This document shows positions 8,491 to 17,728 of a stretch of 64,000 nucleotides of DNA, piece by piece. Below the pieces are notes generated by a model. That model saw only the letters and a program-made list of their open reading frames with translations. It ran no database searches and was not told the DNA's origin. Made by a program: the position numbers and the translations under genes. The first letter of the stretch is position 1, and each line of letters starts with the position of its first letter. Source of the DNA: JAKZVK01 sp965237575 (GTDB taxonomy: Bacteria; Acidobacteriota; Terriglobia; Bryobacterales; UBA6623); the NCBI GenBank assembly GCA_965237575.1, contig CBDEGI010000004.1, positions 2,418,001-2,482,000 on the forward strand, given 5' to 3'.

Positions 8491-9480
8491 ATGGAAGGTC
8501 CCAATTCGTTCCGCCGGATTTGCTTCGGCCCGTTTGAAGTCGACCGGGCGACGGGGGAGCTTCGCAAGCAGGGCCGCAGGATCAAGCTGCAGGAACAGCC
8601 GTTTCAGGTGCTGGCGGCCCTACTGGAGAAGCCGGGCGAGCTGGTAACGAGGGAGGAGTTGCGGCAGCGGATCTGGTCCGACGACACCTTCGTCGATTTC
8701 GACCACAGCCTGAACAAGGCCATCAACAAGGTGCGGGAGGTGCTGGGGGACTCCTCCAGCAGTCCCCGCTATGTGGAGACCCTGCCCCGGCGGGGCTACC
8801 GGTTCATCGCTCCGGTCGAATCTGTCGGGGGCGAGAAGCAGCCTGACGGGTCCCCACCGGCCGCACCCGACCAACCGCCGCGAACGAGCAGTTGGACGCC
8901 GGCCACGAAGATCGTCGCTGGCGTTGCCGTGCTGGCGGTAGCCTTCGCCGCCACGTGGTGGCTGATCCGCCCGCCGGCTGGAGGACCAGTCCCGCCATCC
9001 AAGCTCACACCGCTCACTTTTGACTCCGGGCTCACGTACCAGCCGTCGATTTCACCTGACGGCAAGTTCGTGGTCTTCGCCTCGGACCGCGCCGGCCAGG
9101 GCAACCTCGATCTGTGGACCCTGCAAATCGGGGCTGGCGAACCCGTCCAGCTGACGAGTGATCCGGCCGACGAATATGAGCCTTCGTTTTCGCCCGATGG
9201 AACACGGATCGCTTTCCGATCAGACCGTAACGAGGGCGGGATTTACGTCGTGCCGGCCTTGGGCGGCGCCCCGCGGCCGATCACCGAGGGAGGCCACTGG
9301 CCGAAGTTCTCCCCGGATGGCGCTGAGCGCGCCGGGGAAGTCAAGCACTTTCGCGACAACCATTCTGTCCGTCTTCGGAGGGAGGTAGAACGCTGCGTGA
9401 TACTTGAGCACCGTAGTCAGTGTACAACGCGATGTGCGCCCTTAGTACGAGAACCGGGACTCATCGAACGTAAGTCCTAG
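8491..9480 (+). pseudogene. Truncated winged-helix / TolB-propeller regulator
   Basis: Residues 1-100 are a PhoB/CadC-type winged helix (FGPFEVDRATGELRKQGR, LLEKPGELVTREELRQRIW, DHSLNKAINKVREVLGD, YVETLPRRGYRFIAPV). A single transmembrane helix follows (IVAGVAVLAVAFAATWWLI, about 146-164) and then PD40/TolB propeller repeats (SPDGKFVVFASDR, SPDGTRIAFRSDR). Homology stops abruptly after WPKFSPDG; the remaining ~50 residues look like random sequence and overlap the 3' end of the convergent gene. Full-length relatives have several more propeller blades, so about half of the sensor is missing. The start has GGAGG eight bases upstream. It may still produce a DNA-binding membrane protein without a working sensor. 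Confidence 0.75.
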
Positions 9481-10518
9481 GCCCGGCTGCTGCGGCAGGA
9501 CCAATTGGCCGTCCTGCATCGTCAGCTCTTCGTTGAACAGAGGCAGGGCCCAGGGCATGTGCTCGACCGTGAGGCCGTTGGGGACGGCGGCCACGGCGTG
9601 CATCAGAACCTCCGGCGCCAGGTGGCTGACCACCGGCAGGTTCCAGGCTTCGGCCATGTGCGCGACCTTCATCCATTGGGTCAGGCCGACGACGCGCATG
9701 ATGTCGACCATCACGATGTCGACCGAGCGCCGCTCGAGGAACGAGCGGAACGGCGCGACGCCCCACAAGTACTCGCCTGCGGCGATCGGCGTGTCGAGGG
9801 CGTCGGCGATGCGGGCGAGGCCGTCGAAGTCTTCGTAGTGGGTGGGATCTTCGAGCCAGTAGAGGGCGCACGCCTCCATCTCGCGGCCCATGGCGATCGA
9901 GCGGTTGACGTCCCAGCCCTGGTTGATGTCAACCATCAGGTCGATGTCGTCGCCCACGGCGTCACGCAGGGCGTCCATGCGCTCGATCTCTTGTGCGTCG
10001 GTCGGCTCGGCGCCCATGCGGAACTTCATGGCGCGAAAGCCCTCCTCGACCAACGCGGCGCCTTTCTCGGCGAGGGCCGCGGCGTCGTAGTGACGCCAGA
10101 GGTAGCCGCTGGCGTAGGTGGGGACGCGGTCGCGAAAGCCGCCCAGGAGCTTATAGACCGGCTGGTTGAGCGCCTTGCCTTTGAGGTCCCACAGCGCGAT
10201 GTCGATGGCCGAGATGGCGCGCATCACCAGGCCTGACGGCGCGCCGCGTCCGCCGAGCTCGAGCAGCTTCGAGCCGATTGCTTCCACGCGCATCGGGTCG
10301 TCGCCGAGGGTCTGCTCGGTGAGAGCGTCGACGGCTTCCTTGAGCGCCTTCGTCATCAACGGGCTGGCGAAGCCGGCGTAGCCGATGCCGTCGACACCGT
10401 CATCGGTCTGGAGTTGTAACGTGACGAAGTCGCCTCGGATGGCCGGCGGCGCCTGGTCGAGCGCGCCGACGTCGGGCGGCAGGGTCACGACATGAGTTGT
10501 GTAACTTTGGATTTTCAT
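9442..10518 (-). CDS. Mandelate racemase/muconate lactonizing enzyme family protein
   Basis: A 358-residue cytoplasmic enolase-superfamily enzyme: N-terminal capping domain, then barrel. Visible catalytic elements are KFRMG (Lys of the second strand), metal ligands in MVDINQGW, WLEDPTHYED and AAGEYLWG, then VDIVMVDIMRVVGLTQW and the SHL histidine. This set fits an acid-sugar dehydratase or racemase; I cannot name the substrate. Unlike the two other superfamily members in the window (4566-5822 and 55017-56273) it has no leader peptide. Start ATG has no strong ribosome binding site. Convergent with the truncated regulator. Confidence 0.85.
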   Translation of the reverse strand: MKIQSYTTHVVTLPPDVGALDQAPPAIRGDFVTLQLQTDDGVDGIGYAGFASPLMTKALKEAVDALTEQTLGDDPMRVEAIGSKLLELGGRGAPSGLVMRAISAIDIALWDLKGKALNQPVYKLLGGFRDRVPTYASGYLWRHYDAAALAEKGAALVEEGFRAMKFRMGAEPTDAQEIERMDALRDAVGDDIDLMVDINQGWDVNRSIAMGREMEACALYWLEDPTHYEDFDGLARIADALDTPIAAGEYLWGVAPFRSFLERRSVDIVMVDIMRVVGLTQWMKVAHMAEAWNLPVVSHLAPEVLMHAVAAVPNGLTVEHMPWALPLFNEELTMQDGQLVLPQQPGLGLTFDESRFSY

Positions 10519-10767
10519 TTGCGTCGAACCTACAAAAGAACCTGCAAACGTGGTCCCGTGATTATTTCATACCCGTGGTGGGTGGACTGATGAGGGGAAA
10601 CGGTTGACATCCTTCGGCGAAGGCGGCCGTGTGCGTCCCTAGAGAGGGCTTTGGTGGGTCGGGGACAGGAGCCGAGCACTGGCTCGGCACGCCACGCCGC
10701 GGCCGCCCAGGCATCGGAGACAATCGCCGTCATCGGATACAATACGGACGACCACGGAGGTTGCTTC

Positions 10768-11670
10768 ATGCTCAATCGACGCCGCGCGCTGTTGACGCTT
10801 TCAGGTCTGGCTTTCAGTCCTCTCGTGCGAGGGCAAAGCGCGACCAGGCTGCCGAACCGGCCCACGCGCAAAGGGGCGCTCGCGATCCACGCGCGCTGGC
10901 GCATTGAAGCGATCGACGAGTTGCGCGTCGTACAGGAGGACGACAGGTGGAAGGTTTCGGAAACCGCCATCATCATCTGCGACATGTGGGACGACACTTG
11001 GTGCCGCGCGGCCGCGCGCCGCGTGAACGAGTTCGCGCCGCGCATGAACGAGGTCGTCAGGGCGGCCCGCGCGCTCGGGGTGCAGATCATTCATGCGCCC
11101 AGCAACACGATGGACTTCTACGACGGCACACCTCAGCGCCGCCGCATGATCGAAACTCTCTACACCGAGCCGCCGGTGAAGATTCAGCGTTGGTGCTACC
11201 TCGAGCCGGAAAAGGAAGTGCGCCTACCGATTGACGACTCCGATGGCGGCTGCGACGACCCCGACGATCCCAAGTCGTACCCTGCCTGGAGCCGTCAGCA
11301 CCCGGCGATCGAAATCGCCGAATACGACGGCGTCAGCGACAACGGGCAGGAGATCTACAACCTGTTCGAAGAATTGGGTATCCAGAACGTCGTCATGATG
11401 GGCGTCCATACCAACATGTGCGTGCTGGGCCGGCCGTTCGGGATACGGCAGTTGACGAAGCTGGGCAAGAACGTCGTCCTAGCCCGCGATCTCACCGACG
11501 CGATGTACGACCCGCGCGACTTCCCCTACGTGAGTCACGCGCGCGGCACCGAGATGGTCGTCGAGCACGTCGAGCGCTACTGGTGCCCGACGATCGACAG
11601 CGGCGACTTGACGCGGATCGTCCCCGGGTCGGACAAGGGAACCATCTTGAGCACGTCGGCGGGTGTGTGA
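10768..11670 (+). CDS. Isochorismatase-family cysteine hydrolase, exported
   Basis: A 300-residue cysteine hydrolase of the isochorismatase-like fold. MLNRRRALLTLSGLAFSPLV is a Tat-like leader. The catalytic Asp lies in IIICDMWDD and the nucleophile in MMGVHTNMCVLGRPFG, the usual spacing for this family; an acidic insertion (DDSDGGCDDPDDP) sits between them. The ATG at 10768 has CGGAGG seven bases upstream. Family members hydrolyse amides or vinyl ethers (nicotinamide, N-carbamoyl compounds); the substrate here is unknown. The next gene overlaps its stop codon, so the two are probably translated together. Confidence 0.85.
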   Translation: MLNRRRALLTLSGLAFSPLVRGQSATRLPNRPTRKGALAIHARWRIEAIDELRVVQEDDRWKVSETAIIICDMWDDTWCRAAARRVNEFAPRMNEVVRAARALGVQIIHAPSNTMDFYDGTPQRRRMIETLYTEPPVKIQRWCYLEPEKEVRLPIDDSDGGCDDPDDPKSYPAWSRQHPAIEIAEYDGVSDNGQEIYNLFEELGIQNVVMMGVHTNMCVLGRPFGIRQLTKLGKNVVLARDLTDAMYDPRDFPYVSHARGTEMVVEHVERYWCPTIDSGDLTRIVPGSDKGTILSTSAGV

Positions 11671-12566
11671 AGCGCATCGCAGTCAATCTCATGAACTGGA
11701 ACCGGCGTCGCCTCCTTTTAGCGCTCGGGTTGTGGTTGCCGTTGTGCCTCCCGGCGGCGCCGAAGTACGAAGCTCTCGTGATCGACGGCCAGAACAACCA
11801 CCAGTGGCAAGAGACGACCCCGCTGATCAAGAGCGCGCTCGAGGCGAGCGGGCTCTTCACGGTGGAGGTGGCAACGTCGCCTCCAACGGGCTCCGACCTG
11901 AGCGGCTTCAAGCCCGACTTCCTCGCCTACGACGTGGTGGTCTCGAACTACAATGGCGAGCCTTGGGCCCAGGCCACGAAAGCGGCGTTCGAGAAATACG
12001 TCCGGGAGGGTGGAGCCTATGTCTCGGTCCACGCGGCCAACAACGCCTTCCCTGAATGGAAAGAGTACAACCGCATGATCGCGCTGGGCAGTTGGGGCGA
12101 ACGTGACGAGCGTTGGGGGCCCTACGCGCGCTTCCGCGACGGCAAGCTGGTGCTCGACCGCGAAGCCGGGCGCGGCGGAGGCCACGGCAAGCGCCATGCT
12201 TTCCAGGTCGCGATTCGAGACGCGAAGCACCCCATTACCGCCGGCCTACCAGCCAAGTGGATGCATGCCGAGGACGAACTCTATGACCGCCTGCGAGGGC
12301 CCGCCGAGCAGATGACGCTGCTGGCTACGGCCTACTCCGATCCGGCCACCCGCGGCACCGGCGAACACGAGCCGATGTTGATGGCCATCCACTACGGCCT
12401 TGGGCGCGTCTTCCACACCACACTGGGACACGATGCCGTCGCGATGAGTTGCGTTGGCTTCATCGCAACTCTGCAGCGTGGCGCCGAGTGGGCGGTGAGC
12501 GGCAAGGTCACACAGATGGTGCCCGACGACTTCCCCACCGCCGATCAAGTACGCACACGGCCGTAG
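11667..12566 (+). CDS. ThuA-like (trehalose utilization) domain protein, exported
   Basis: A ThuA/class-I-glutamine-amidotransferase-like fold protein, typical of the exported ThuA proteins found with sugar-degrading genes. A GTG at 11667 overlaps the upstream stop (GTGA); an in-frame ATG at 11691 would give MNWNRRRLLLALGLWLPL, also a good leader. Family motifs include LVIDGQNNHQWQ, YDVVVSNYNGEPW, YVREGGAYVSVHAANNAF, HPITAGLP and GRVFHTTLGHD. ThuA itself oxidises disaccharides to 3-keto forms; most exported relatives are uncharacterised. Coupling to the isochorismatase-like gene suggests a common envelope pathway (inference). Confidence 0.85.
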   Translation: MKRIAVNLMNWNRRRLLLALGLWLPLCLPAAPKYEALVIDGQNNHQWQETTPLIKSALEASGLFTVEVATSPPTGSDLSGFKPDFLAYDVVVSNYNGEPWAQATKAAFEKYVREGGAYVSVHAANNAFPEWKEYNRMIALGSWGERDERWGPYARFRDGKLVLDREAGRGGGHGKRHAFQVAIRDAKHPITAGLPAKWMHAEDELYDRLRGPAEQMTLLATAYSDPATRGTGEHEPMLMAIHYGLGRVFHTTLGHDAVAMSCVGFIATLQRGAEWAVSGKVTQMVPDDFPTADQVRTRP

Positions 12567-12602
12567 GCGTAGCGCAATTCCGCCGACTGGTCAGATAAGA
12601 CC

Positions 12603-13325
12603 GTGAAGATTTCCAAAGGAGTGATCCTGGCGGCCGGACGCGGCACGCGGATGAAGGACCTGACCGCGGACCGGCCCAAGCCGATGCTGCCGATTCAGGG
12701 CCGGCCCCTGCTGGCGCACATCGTCGAGAGCGCCGAAGAAGCCGGGGTGGAGGAGATTCTGCTGGTCGTCGGCTACAAAGCCGAACTCGTTCGCGAGTAT
12801 TTCGAGACCCATCGGCCGGCGCGGGCGCGGCTGAGCTACGTGGTGCAGGAGAAGCCCGATGGAACGGGAAGCGCCGCCCTACTCGGGAAAGACTTCGCGG
12901 GCGGCGAGCGCGTGCTGCTCACCTTCGGGGACATCCTCGCCCGCGCCTCGACCTACCGGGCGATCTTCGATCTGGCCGAGGGCGCGGACAGCGTGCTTGC
13001 CGTCAAGGAAGTGGACGACCCCCACCGAGGCGCCGCTGTGTATGTCGAAGGCGACCGCATCACCCGCATCGTCGAGAAGCCTCCGGAGGGGACGTCGACT
13101 ACGCGCTTCGTCAATGCCGGCATCTATTGCTTCGGCTCGGCGGTGTTTGACGAGTTGGAGCGCATCCCTTTGTCACCGCGTGGCGAGTATGAGTTGACCG
13201 ACGCGATTCACCAGTTGTTGGCCGGCGGGGCCCGCTTGCGTTGGCACCGCATCGAAGGGTTCTGGCGGGACATCGGGCGGCCCGAAGACTTGGGCGCCGC
13301 CGACGAGTACGTCACGGCGGGGTAG
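12603..13325 (+). CDS. Nucleotidyltransferase (NDP-sugar pyrophosphorylase-like)
   Basis: A 240-residue nucleotidyltransferase. The N-terminal signature ILAAGRGTRMKDLTADRPKPMLP binds the NTP; DGTGSAALLG, FGDIL and the NAGIYCFGSAVFDELE and FWRDIGRPEDL segments match the sugar-1-phosphate nucleotidyltransferase catalytic domain (GlmU N-terminal/RmlA/ManC type). There is no left-handed helix domain, so it is a stand-alone pyrophosphorylase making an activated sugar for envelope polymers or storage. Start is GTG at 12603. It begins 36 bases after the ThuA-like gene. Confidence 0.85.
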   Translation: MKISKGVILAAGRGTRMKDLTADRPKPMLPIQGRPLLAHIVESAEEAGVEEILLVVGYKAELVREYFETHRPARARLSYVVQEKPDGTGSAALLGKDFAGGERVLLTFGDILARASTYRAIFDLAEGADSVLAVKEVDDPHRGAAVYVEGDRITRIVEKPPEGTSTTRFVNAGIYCFGSAVFDELERIPLSPRGEYELTDAIHQLLAGGARLRWHRIEGFWRDIGRPEDLGAADEYVTAG

Positions 13326-13723
13326 GGGAGCGAGCCGTGACCGTGAGGGGCTGTCCGGGCGCGAGATCTGACGCGGCCCAAAGGCCGCTGGGCTTGACGT
13401 GACGTTGGGGCGCGAAAGGAGCGGCTGTTTCTTTCCACCCGACCAGCGCGGCGGCGTGAAGAAGACCGCTCAGACGCCCCTGCCGGGGCTTGTCGCGGGC
13501 TGACTGGACGTAGCCAGCCTAGAGACGTTTGATTGTGAGTTGCGTTAGGGTTCGTGCCGGACCGCTCCCTGACCCGGAGAGACGGAACCAAATAGGGTCG
13601 CGGTGGCGGACCGCAAGGGAGTGCGGCCTTGCGGGAGCGCGCGGGTTCACACCCGCGCCTCTGTCTCGGCTCGAGGGCGTTTCGCGGGGCGTCGGAGAGG
13701 CGTGCCGGACCGCTCCCTTACGG
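13326..13723. other. Gene-free stretch, decayed sequence
   Basis: No convincing gene on either strand. The phrase GTGCCGGACCGCTCCCT occurs twice as a direct repeat (about 13554 and 13700), and a GCCGCTGGGC/GCCCAAAGGC-like hairpin occurs near 13375. Probably decayed intergenic repeats. Confidence 0.4.
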
Positions 13724-14467
13724 TCACGGCTCGGTTTGCTTCGTGGTGACGCGTTCGCCGATTTTCGTGATCATGGCGCCGCATTCTTTGCGGGCCTCGC
13801 CGAGGCCGGCGGGAGTGATGTTGCCTCCTCTGATGTAGGCCAGCACTACTTCCTCGGCGGCGGCGAACTCCTCGCAGGCTTGGGCAACTTCCGAAGCGAT
13901 CTCATGCGGGATGTTGGTCACTCCGTTGGCGTCGCCGTGGATCAGGTCGCCCGGGTGGACGGTCAGCCCTCCGACGTGAACCGGCACTTCAAGATCAATA
14001 ATGTGCGGGTAGCCGTGAGAGCAGATCACGCCGTCGGCGAAACAAGGGAAACCGATCGCGCGGACCTGGTCGAGATCGCGCGCCGCGCCGCTCGTGATCA
14101 GACCCGCCGACCCGAAGCCCTTGTAGATGGTCGTCATCACCTCGCCGAACGTGGCGGCCACGGTCGGATCGTCGAGGTCTTGCACCACGACCACCACCGG
14201 CTGCGGCAGCTTGGCAAAGCCCTCCACCTGCGCGTCGAGCGAGGCGTAGACGTTGCCCGACGCGGGCGGCGCGGCGGACCGGAAGGTGGCGGTCGACGCG
14301 TAGCCGACCATCGGCGGCATCTCGGGGAAGCAGGCGCGGATGCGTCCGTCCATGTAGCCCTCGGTCTGCGAGCGAACTTTGAAAACCTCGATGACGTTGC
14401 AGATCGTCGGCGTGTCGTACTTGCGAAGCAGAGCCAGGTCGGCTTCGGAGAGTTGCGGAATGCTCAC
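13724..14467 (-). CDS. RraA-like family protein (HMG/CHA aldolase-like)
   Basis: A 247-residue protein of the RraA / 4-hydroxy-4-methyl-2-oxoglutarate aldolase-like family, often found in sugar-acid catabolic loci. Evidence: LRKYDTPTICNVIEVF at the N-terminus, GFGSAGLITSGAARDLDQVRAIGFPCFADGV (the Gx20RD substrate/metal-binding region) and VHPGDLIHGDANGVTNIP. The likely reaction is retro-aldol cleavage or decarboxylation of an oxo acid. GTG at 14467 is preceded by AAGGAAGGG at a suitable distance; the frame is open further upstream but that part has no family similarity. Confidence 0.8.
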   Translation of the reverse strand: MSIPQLSEADLALLRKYDTPTICNVIEVFKVRSQTEGYMDGRIRACFPEMPPMVGYASTATFRSAAPPASGNVYASLDAQVEGFAKLPQPVVVVVQDLDDPTVAATFGEVMTTIYKGFGSAGLITSGAARDLDQVRAIGFPCFADGVICSHGYPHIIDLEVPVHVGGLTVHPGDLIHGDANGVTNIPHEIASEVAQACEEFAAAEEVVLAYIRGGNITPAGLGEARKECGAMITKIGERVTTKQTEP

Positions 14468-14939
14468 GGTTCGTTGTCCCTTCCTTGGGTGCCCTTTGCG
14501 TGGGAGAAACCCAATTGTACTCCCGCTGGAGTCGCGCTGCCGATCCGGACTCCTTTCCCGAGGACGCTTTCGAGAATCCCCAATTTCGGAAATGTGAACT
14601 GGCGTCGCTGTGGATCTGCCCACCTTCCGGACGGGATGCAGCAACCTGCCGGTTCTCCGGTTAGGGCGTTACACGTTCTTCTGGTGCGGCTGGATCAACC
14701 GATGCCGACAAGGAAGGATTAGCCGGATGGGACTGTCGCTGGGCTCAGCTTGCGCCGGGCGTTTTTTGGCGCTGAGCGGCGGCGATTCAACCGTCGGCAC
14801 ATAGATGTTGAAAAACAATTTCCCGCCGAACGATGAGGCGCTGTACTAGGCTCAAACCACTGCCTGGAGGGCGTAGGAGCGCTCTACGCAGGGGTTTTGG
14901 GAGCCCTCAGCGGGTCGTTCATGCGATCGCTTGCTTTCA
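14468..14939. other. Gene-free stretch
   Basis: Between the RraA-like gene and the palindromic element I see no coding signal on either strand; open frames here are short and lack ribosome binding sites. Confidence 0.4.
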
Positions 14940-15111
14940 CTAGCAGCCCGTGGTAAATGTGTGCTCTGGGGACAGCCAGCCCTTTTTCGCGCGCGAAAGA
15001 TAGCGGCAAGCTGTTGATTCCGTGGACGCGCGAAAAAGGGCTAGGTATCCGGGCAGTAACGCCTGAGCGGTCCCCGAAGGGAAGCTTCGAACTTCCGCCA
15101 CGGGCTGCTAG
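14940..15111. mobile_element. Small palindromic (MITE-like) element
   Basis: A 172-bp unit bounded by a perfect 14-bp inverted repeat, CTAGCAGCCCGTGG (14940-14953) and CCACGGGCTGCTAG (15098-15111). Inside lies a second perfect 16-bp inverted repeat, AGCCCTTTTTCGCGCG (14978-14993) and CGCGCGAAAAAGGGCT (15027-15042). There is no ORF. Nested inverted repeats without coding capacity fit a non-autonomous mobile element; no clear target duplication is visible. Confidence 0.55.
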
Positions 15112-15138
15112 GTATCCGGGCAGTAACGCCTGAGCGGT
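15041..15138. repeat. 31-bp direct repeats upstream of the kinase gene
   Basis: The 31-base sequence beginning CTAGGTATCCGGGCAGTAAC occurs at 15041-15071 and, identically, at 15108-15138, 15 bases before the TTG start of the kinase gene. The second copy abuts the end of the palindromic element, and the tract probably includes the kinase promoter region. Confidence 0.75.
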
Positions 15139-15152
15139 AGAATCAATGCATC

Positions 15153-16274
15153 TTGATCGGGACTACGATCAGCCACTACAAGATCCTCAGCAAGCTCGGC
15201 GAGGGTGGCATGGGGGTCGTCTACAAGGCTGAGGACTCGAAACTAGATCGGACAGTCGCCCTCAAGTTCTTGCCCGCCCACCTCTTGGGTGACGAGGAAG
15301 TCCGCAAGCGTTTCGAACGTGAGGCCAAGGCATCGGCGGCGCTTGATCACTCCAACGTCTGCACGGTCTACGAGATTGACGAAGCCGAAGGCAAGACCTT
15401 CATCGCGATGGCGCTCGTCGAGGGCGAGTCTCTTGACAAAAGGATCGACCGCGGACCTTTGAAGCTCAACGAAGCGCTCGACATTGCCCAGCAAGTCGCC
15501 AAGGGCCTCGACGCTGCTCACAAGCGTGGCATCGTTCACCGCGACATCAAGCCCGAAAACATCATGGTCGGCGAAGACGGCCACGTCACAGTCATGGACT
15601 TCGGCCTGGCTCAGCTCACGTGGGCAAGCCGCCTGACCCGCGACGACCAAACGATGGGCACGACCGCCTACATGAGCCCAGAGCAGACCGAGGGCTCCGG
15701 AACAGACCGCCGCACCGACATCTGGTCGCTGGGCGTCGTGCTCTACGAAATGATTACCGGCCAGCAGCCCTTCAAGGGCGACTACGACCAAGCCGTGATG
15801 TATTCGATCCTCCATGAGGAGCCGGAGCCGATCACAGGGCTGCGGACGGGGGTGCCGATGCAGTTAGAGGCGCACGTGGGCAAAGCTCTGGCCAAGAGCC
15901 CCGAGGATCGCTATCAGACGGCGTCCGACTTGATCATCGATCTGCGCACGGTGGCCGACAGGATGAGATCAGGCCGGTCGCCGGCGCCTACTGCGGCGCG
16001 GGCTCCCACGAAGCAGAATGCGGCCATGTCGGAGGGGGCGTCTGAGCCTGCTGAACCCACTGGGCGTCAGGAGGAGAATCTGCGGTGGGAAAGGCAGCTC
16101 GATGGCCAGAAGCTCGCAGGCATGGTCACCACGTCGGCGGGAGTCGGCCTCGCGATATTTCTCTACTTTATAGTGCCGGACAAGCCCGTCTACCTCGTCG
16201 GTCTCCCTCCGGCTCTGGTCGGCGTGGCGCTCCTTGTCTTTACCGTCTTTGTCGCACGGCGTCCACGGGTGTAA
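15153..16274 (+). CDS. PknB-type serine/threonine protein kinase with short membrane tail
   Basis: A Hanks-type kinase that phosphorylates Ser/Thr of target proteins. Residues about 1-270 carry the glycine loop GEGGMGVVYKA, catalytic Lys in VALKFL, HRDIKPENIM, the DFGLAQ metal motif and the activation-segment GTTAYMSPEQ. After a Pro/Ala-rich linker the C-terminus holds two transmembrane helices (about 325-345 and 348-368). Relatives in acidobacteria usually end in long propeller or TPR sensors, so this is a minimal form. The only in-frame start is TTG at 15153, as a stop lies five codons upstream. It sits directly behind repeat DNA that must contain its promoter. Confidence 0.85.
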   Translation: MIGTTISHYKILSKLGEGGMGVVYKAEDSKLDRTVALKFLPAHLLGDEEVRKRFEREAKASAALDHSNVCTVYEIDEAEGKTFIAMALVEGESLDKRIDRGPLKLNEALDIAQQVAKGLDAAHKRGIVHRDIKPENIMVGEDGHVTVMDFGLAQLTWASRLTRDDQTMGTTAYMSPEQTEGSGTDRRTDIWSLGVVLYEMITGQQPFKGDYDQAVMYSILHEEPEPITGLRTGVPMQLEAHVGKALAKSPEDRYQTASDLIIDLRTVADRMRSGRSPAPTAARAPTKQNAAMSEGASEPAEPTGRQEENLRWERQLDGQKLAGMVTTSAGVGLAIFLYFIVPDKPVYLVGLPPALVGVALLVFTVFVARRPRV

Positions 16275-16567
16275 CGGCACGGACGAGCTCGAGTACCACG
16301 TCACCGCCGCCGCCGACGCTCATCTCGCCCGGCCCACTGCCGATACAGCTCTAAACGGTATCTGGTCTATAACGGAGGAGCCGGCGAAACTGGTGGCATT
16401 TGGTATCACGATGTCGGCCCGGAAGGTGCGCTCTCGGAGGCTAAACCTTTTCTCCTCACCCTCGCGGCGGAGGGCAACGCCACGTTTTCGTACGACTGCC
16501 CCTGTGGACTCCGCCCCGGCGAGAGCGGTTGATCAGTTGCCCTCGGCTCCCTTGTTAGAATCAGACC
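16275..16567. other. Gene-free stretch holding a coding fragment
   Basis: No complete gene. From about 16356 to 16532 one plus-strand frame reads RYLVYNGGAGETGGIWYH and continues ...FLLTLAAEGNATFSYDCPCG to a stop. It reads like the C-terminus of a real protein but has no start, so it is probably the remnant of a lost gene; family not recognised. Confidence 0.3.
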
Positions 16568-16969
16568 ATGAAGGACCGCCAAGCCTCCTGCATCGGATCC
16601 GATGCGCCCGGGTTGTCGCGCTTTGGGGATGACGTCAAACGAGGAATCATCCAGTCAGAAGTAGAGGGCGGCGTTGATCTGGAAGAATTGCCAGCGGGCG
16701 CGAGACTGGAAGTCCAGACGGAGAATCGTTTCTACCAGATCGTGAATCACGGCAGGGGGCGGGCAGGGGACCCTTCGATGCCGTCGTGGGCCTGCCTTAC
16801 GAGGCAAAGTCGTTGCATTGCACTCAGCAGAAGAGAGCGAGTACCATGTTCGAGTCGGAGTTCCAAATCGGAGGAGGAGCAGTTCGGCGGCGAGGTGGGC
16901 CGCGCACTCTTTGCCGGAATGATTCGCGCCGGGTTTACACCCGTGCTGCCAAAAGACGAGACTGGATGA
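16568..16969 (+). CDS. Hypothetical protein, possibly frame-disrupted
   Basis: Residues 20-58 (DDVKRGIIQSEVEGGVDLEE ... RLEVQTENRFYQIVNHG) look like the start of a small acidobacterial family that I recall as uncharacterised proteins with an LPxGxRLEVxTxNxxYxI pattern. After NHGRG the sequence turns into low-quality Ser/Arg/Cys-rich translation, while other frames read plausible peptides, which suggests one or more indels. The end (GRALFAGMIRAGFTPVLP) looks coding again. Treat as a decayed or error-containing gene. Confidence 0.4.
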   Translation: MKDRQASCIGSDAPGLSRFGDDVKRGIIQSEVEGGVDLEELPAGARLEVQTENRFYQIVNHGRGRAGDPSMPSWACLTRQSRCIALSRRERVPCSSRSSKSEEEQFGGEVGRALFAGMIRAGFTPVLPKDETG

Positions 16970-17022
16970 TTCAGACTGGCCGATTCAATAGGAGTATGTG
17001 TCGGATCTAAGGAGCAAGAATA

Positions 17023-17142
17023 ATGAATGAAGAAGCGCTTGGGATGATTGTCGGGTTCATCGTTGTTGCGCCAATTGCAGCGTTCTTTGCTTACAGGATC
17101 ATCAAGAAGCACGCTGGTGGGAAACAACATACCAAGGAATAG
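17023..17142 (+). CDS. Small single-pass membrane protein (39 aa)
   Basis: A short gene with a strong ribosome binding site (TAAGGAGC, eight bases before the ATG). The product, MNEEALGMIVGFIVVAPIAA followed by FFAYRIIKKHAGG..., has one transmembrane helix at about residues 7-24 and a basic, Lys-rich cytoplasmic tail, obeying the positive-inside rule. No family recognised. The good initiation signal and clean topology favour a real gene in an otherwise decayed area. Confidence 0.55.
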   Translation: MNEEALGMIVGFIVVAPIAAFFAYRIIKKHAGGKQHTKE

Positions 17143-17362
17143 AAGGTACATAAGATCGTCCAACGTGTCGCGGCGGCGGATCGCACGGCAGCGTTCACGG
17201 TGACGCTCCAAGTCTAATGTGTTCGCGACAGTAATCCGAGAAGCGTTAGAATCGGGCTGTCGTTTGGTCGGCTAGACGTCTCGCATTAAGCTATCGAGGC
17301 TTAGGCTCGGAAGACCGACTTCATCTGAGCTCACCCCACCTGCCGCACAAAGGAGTCCACCC

Positions 17363-17728
17363 ATGAAGACCCGCAAGTGGTTGCGCCGGATCGTTGTCGG
17401 CCTTGGCAGCCTCGTCGTCCTCTACTTCGTCGCCGCCCTCGTGCTGACCTTCTGGCCCGAGCCGGAGTTCACGACCGACCCCGAGATCGCCTTCGCGCGC
17501 GTCATCGAGACCATTCCCTCCCATCGCAGATTTCGGCCGCACCTGGCAGGGAGAGTTCGGTGGCTGTCCCTCATCTCCCGCATGACTCGAGGTCAACGTG
17601 GTTCGCTATTCCTTCGTTGTGGGGCTCCTTCCTCCCCGACTCTCTGCCGGTTTATCCCGGCGCTTTCTGGCTGTCCCTCATCTCCTCTCCTCTCCTCATC
17701 TCCTCTCAGGGGTCTACCGAGGCTCTGA
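17363..17728 (+). pseudogene. Fragment of a membrane-anchored protein
   Basis: The first ~55 residues are a credible N-terminus: MKTRKWLRRIVVGLGSLVVL, a transmembrane helix, then WPEPEFTTDPEIAFARVIETIPSH. Beyond this the translation becomes Ser/Arg-rich and follows a CTCATCTCCTCTC low-complexity tract (about 17670-17710), so the gene appears truncated near 17525. Function unknown. Confidence 0.5.
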
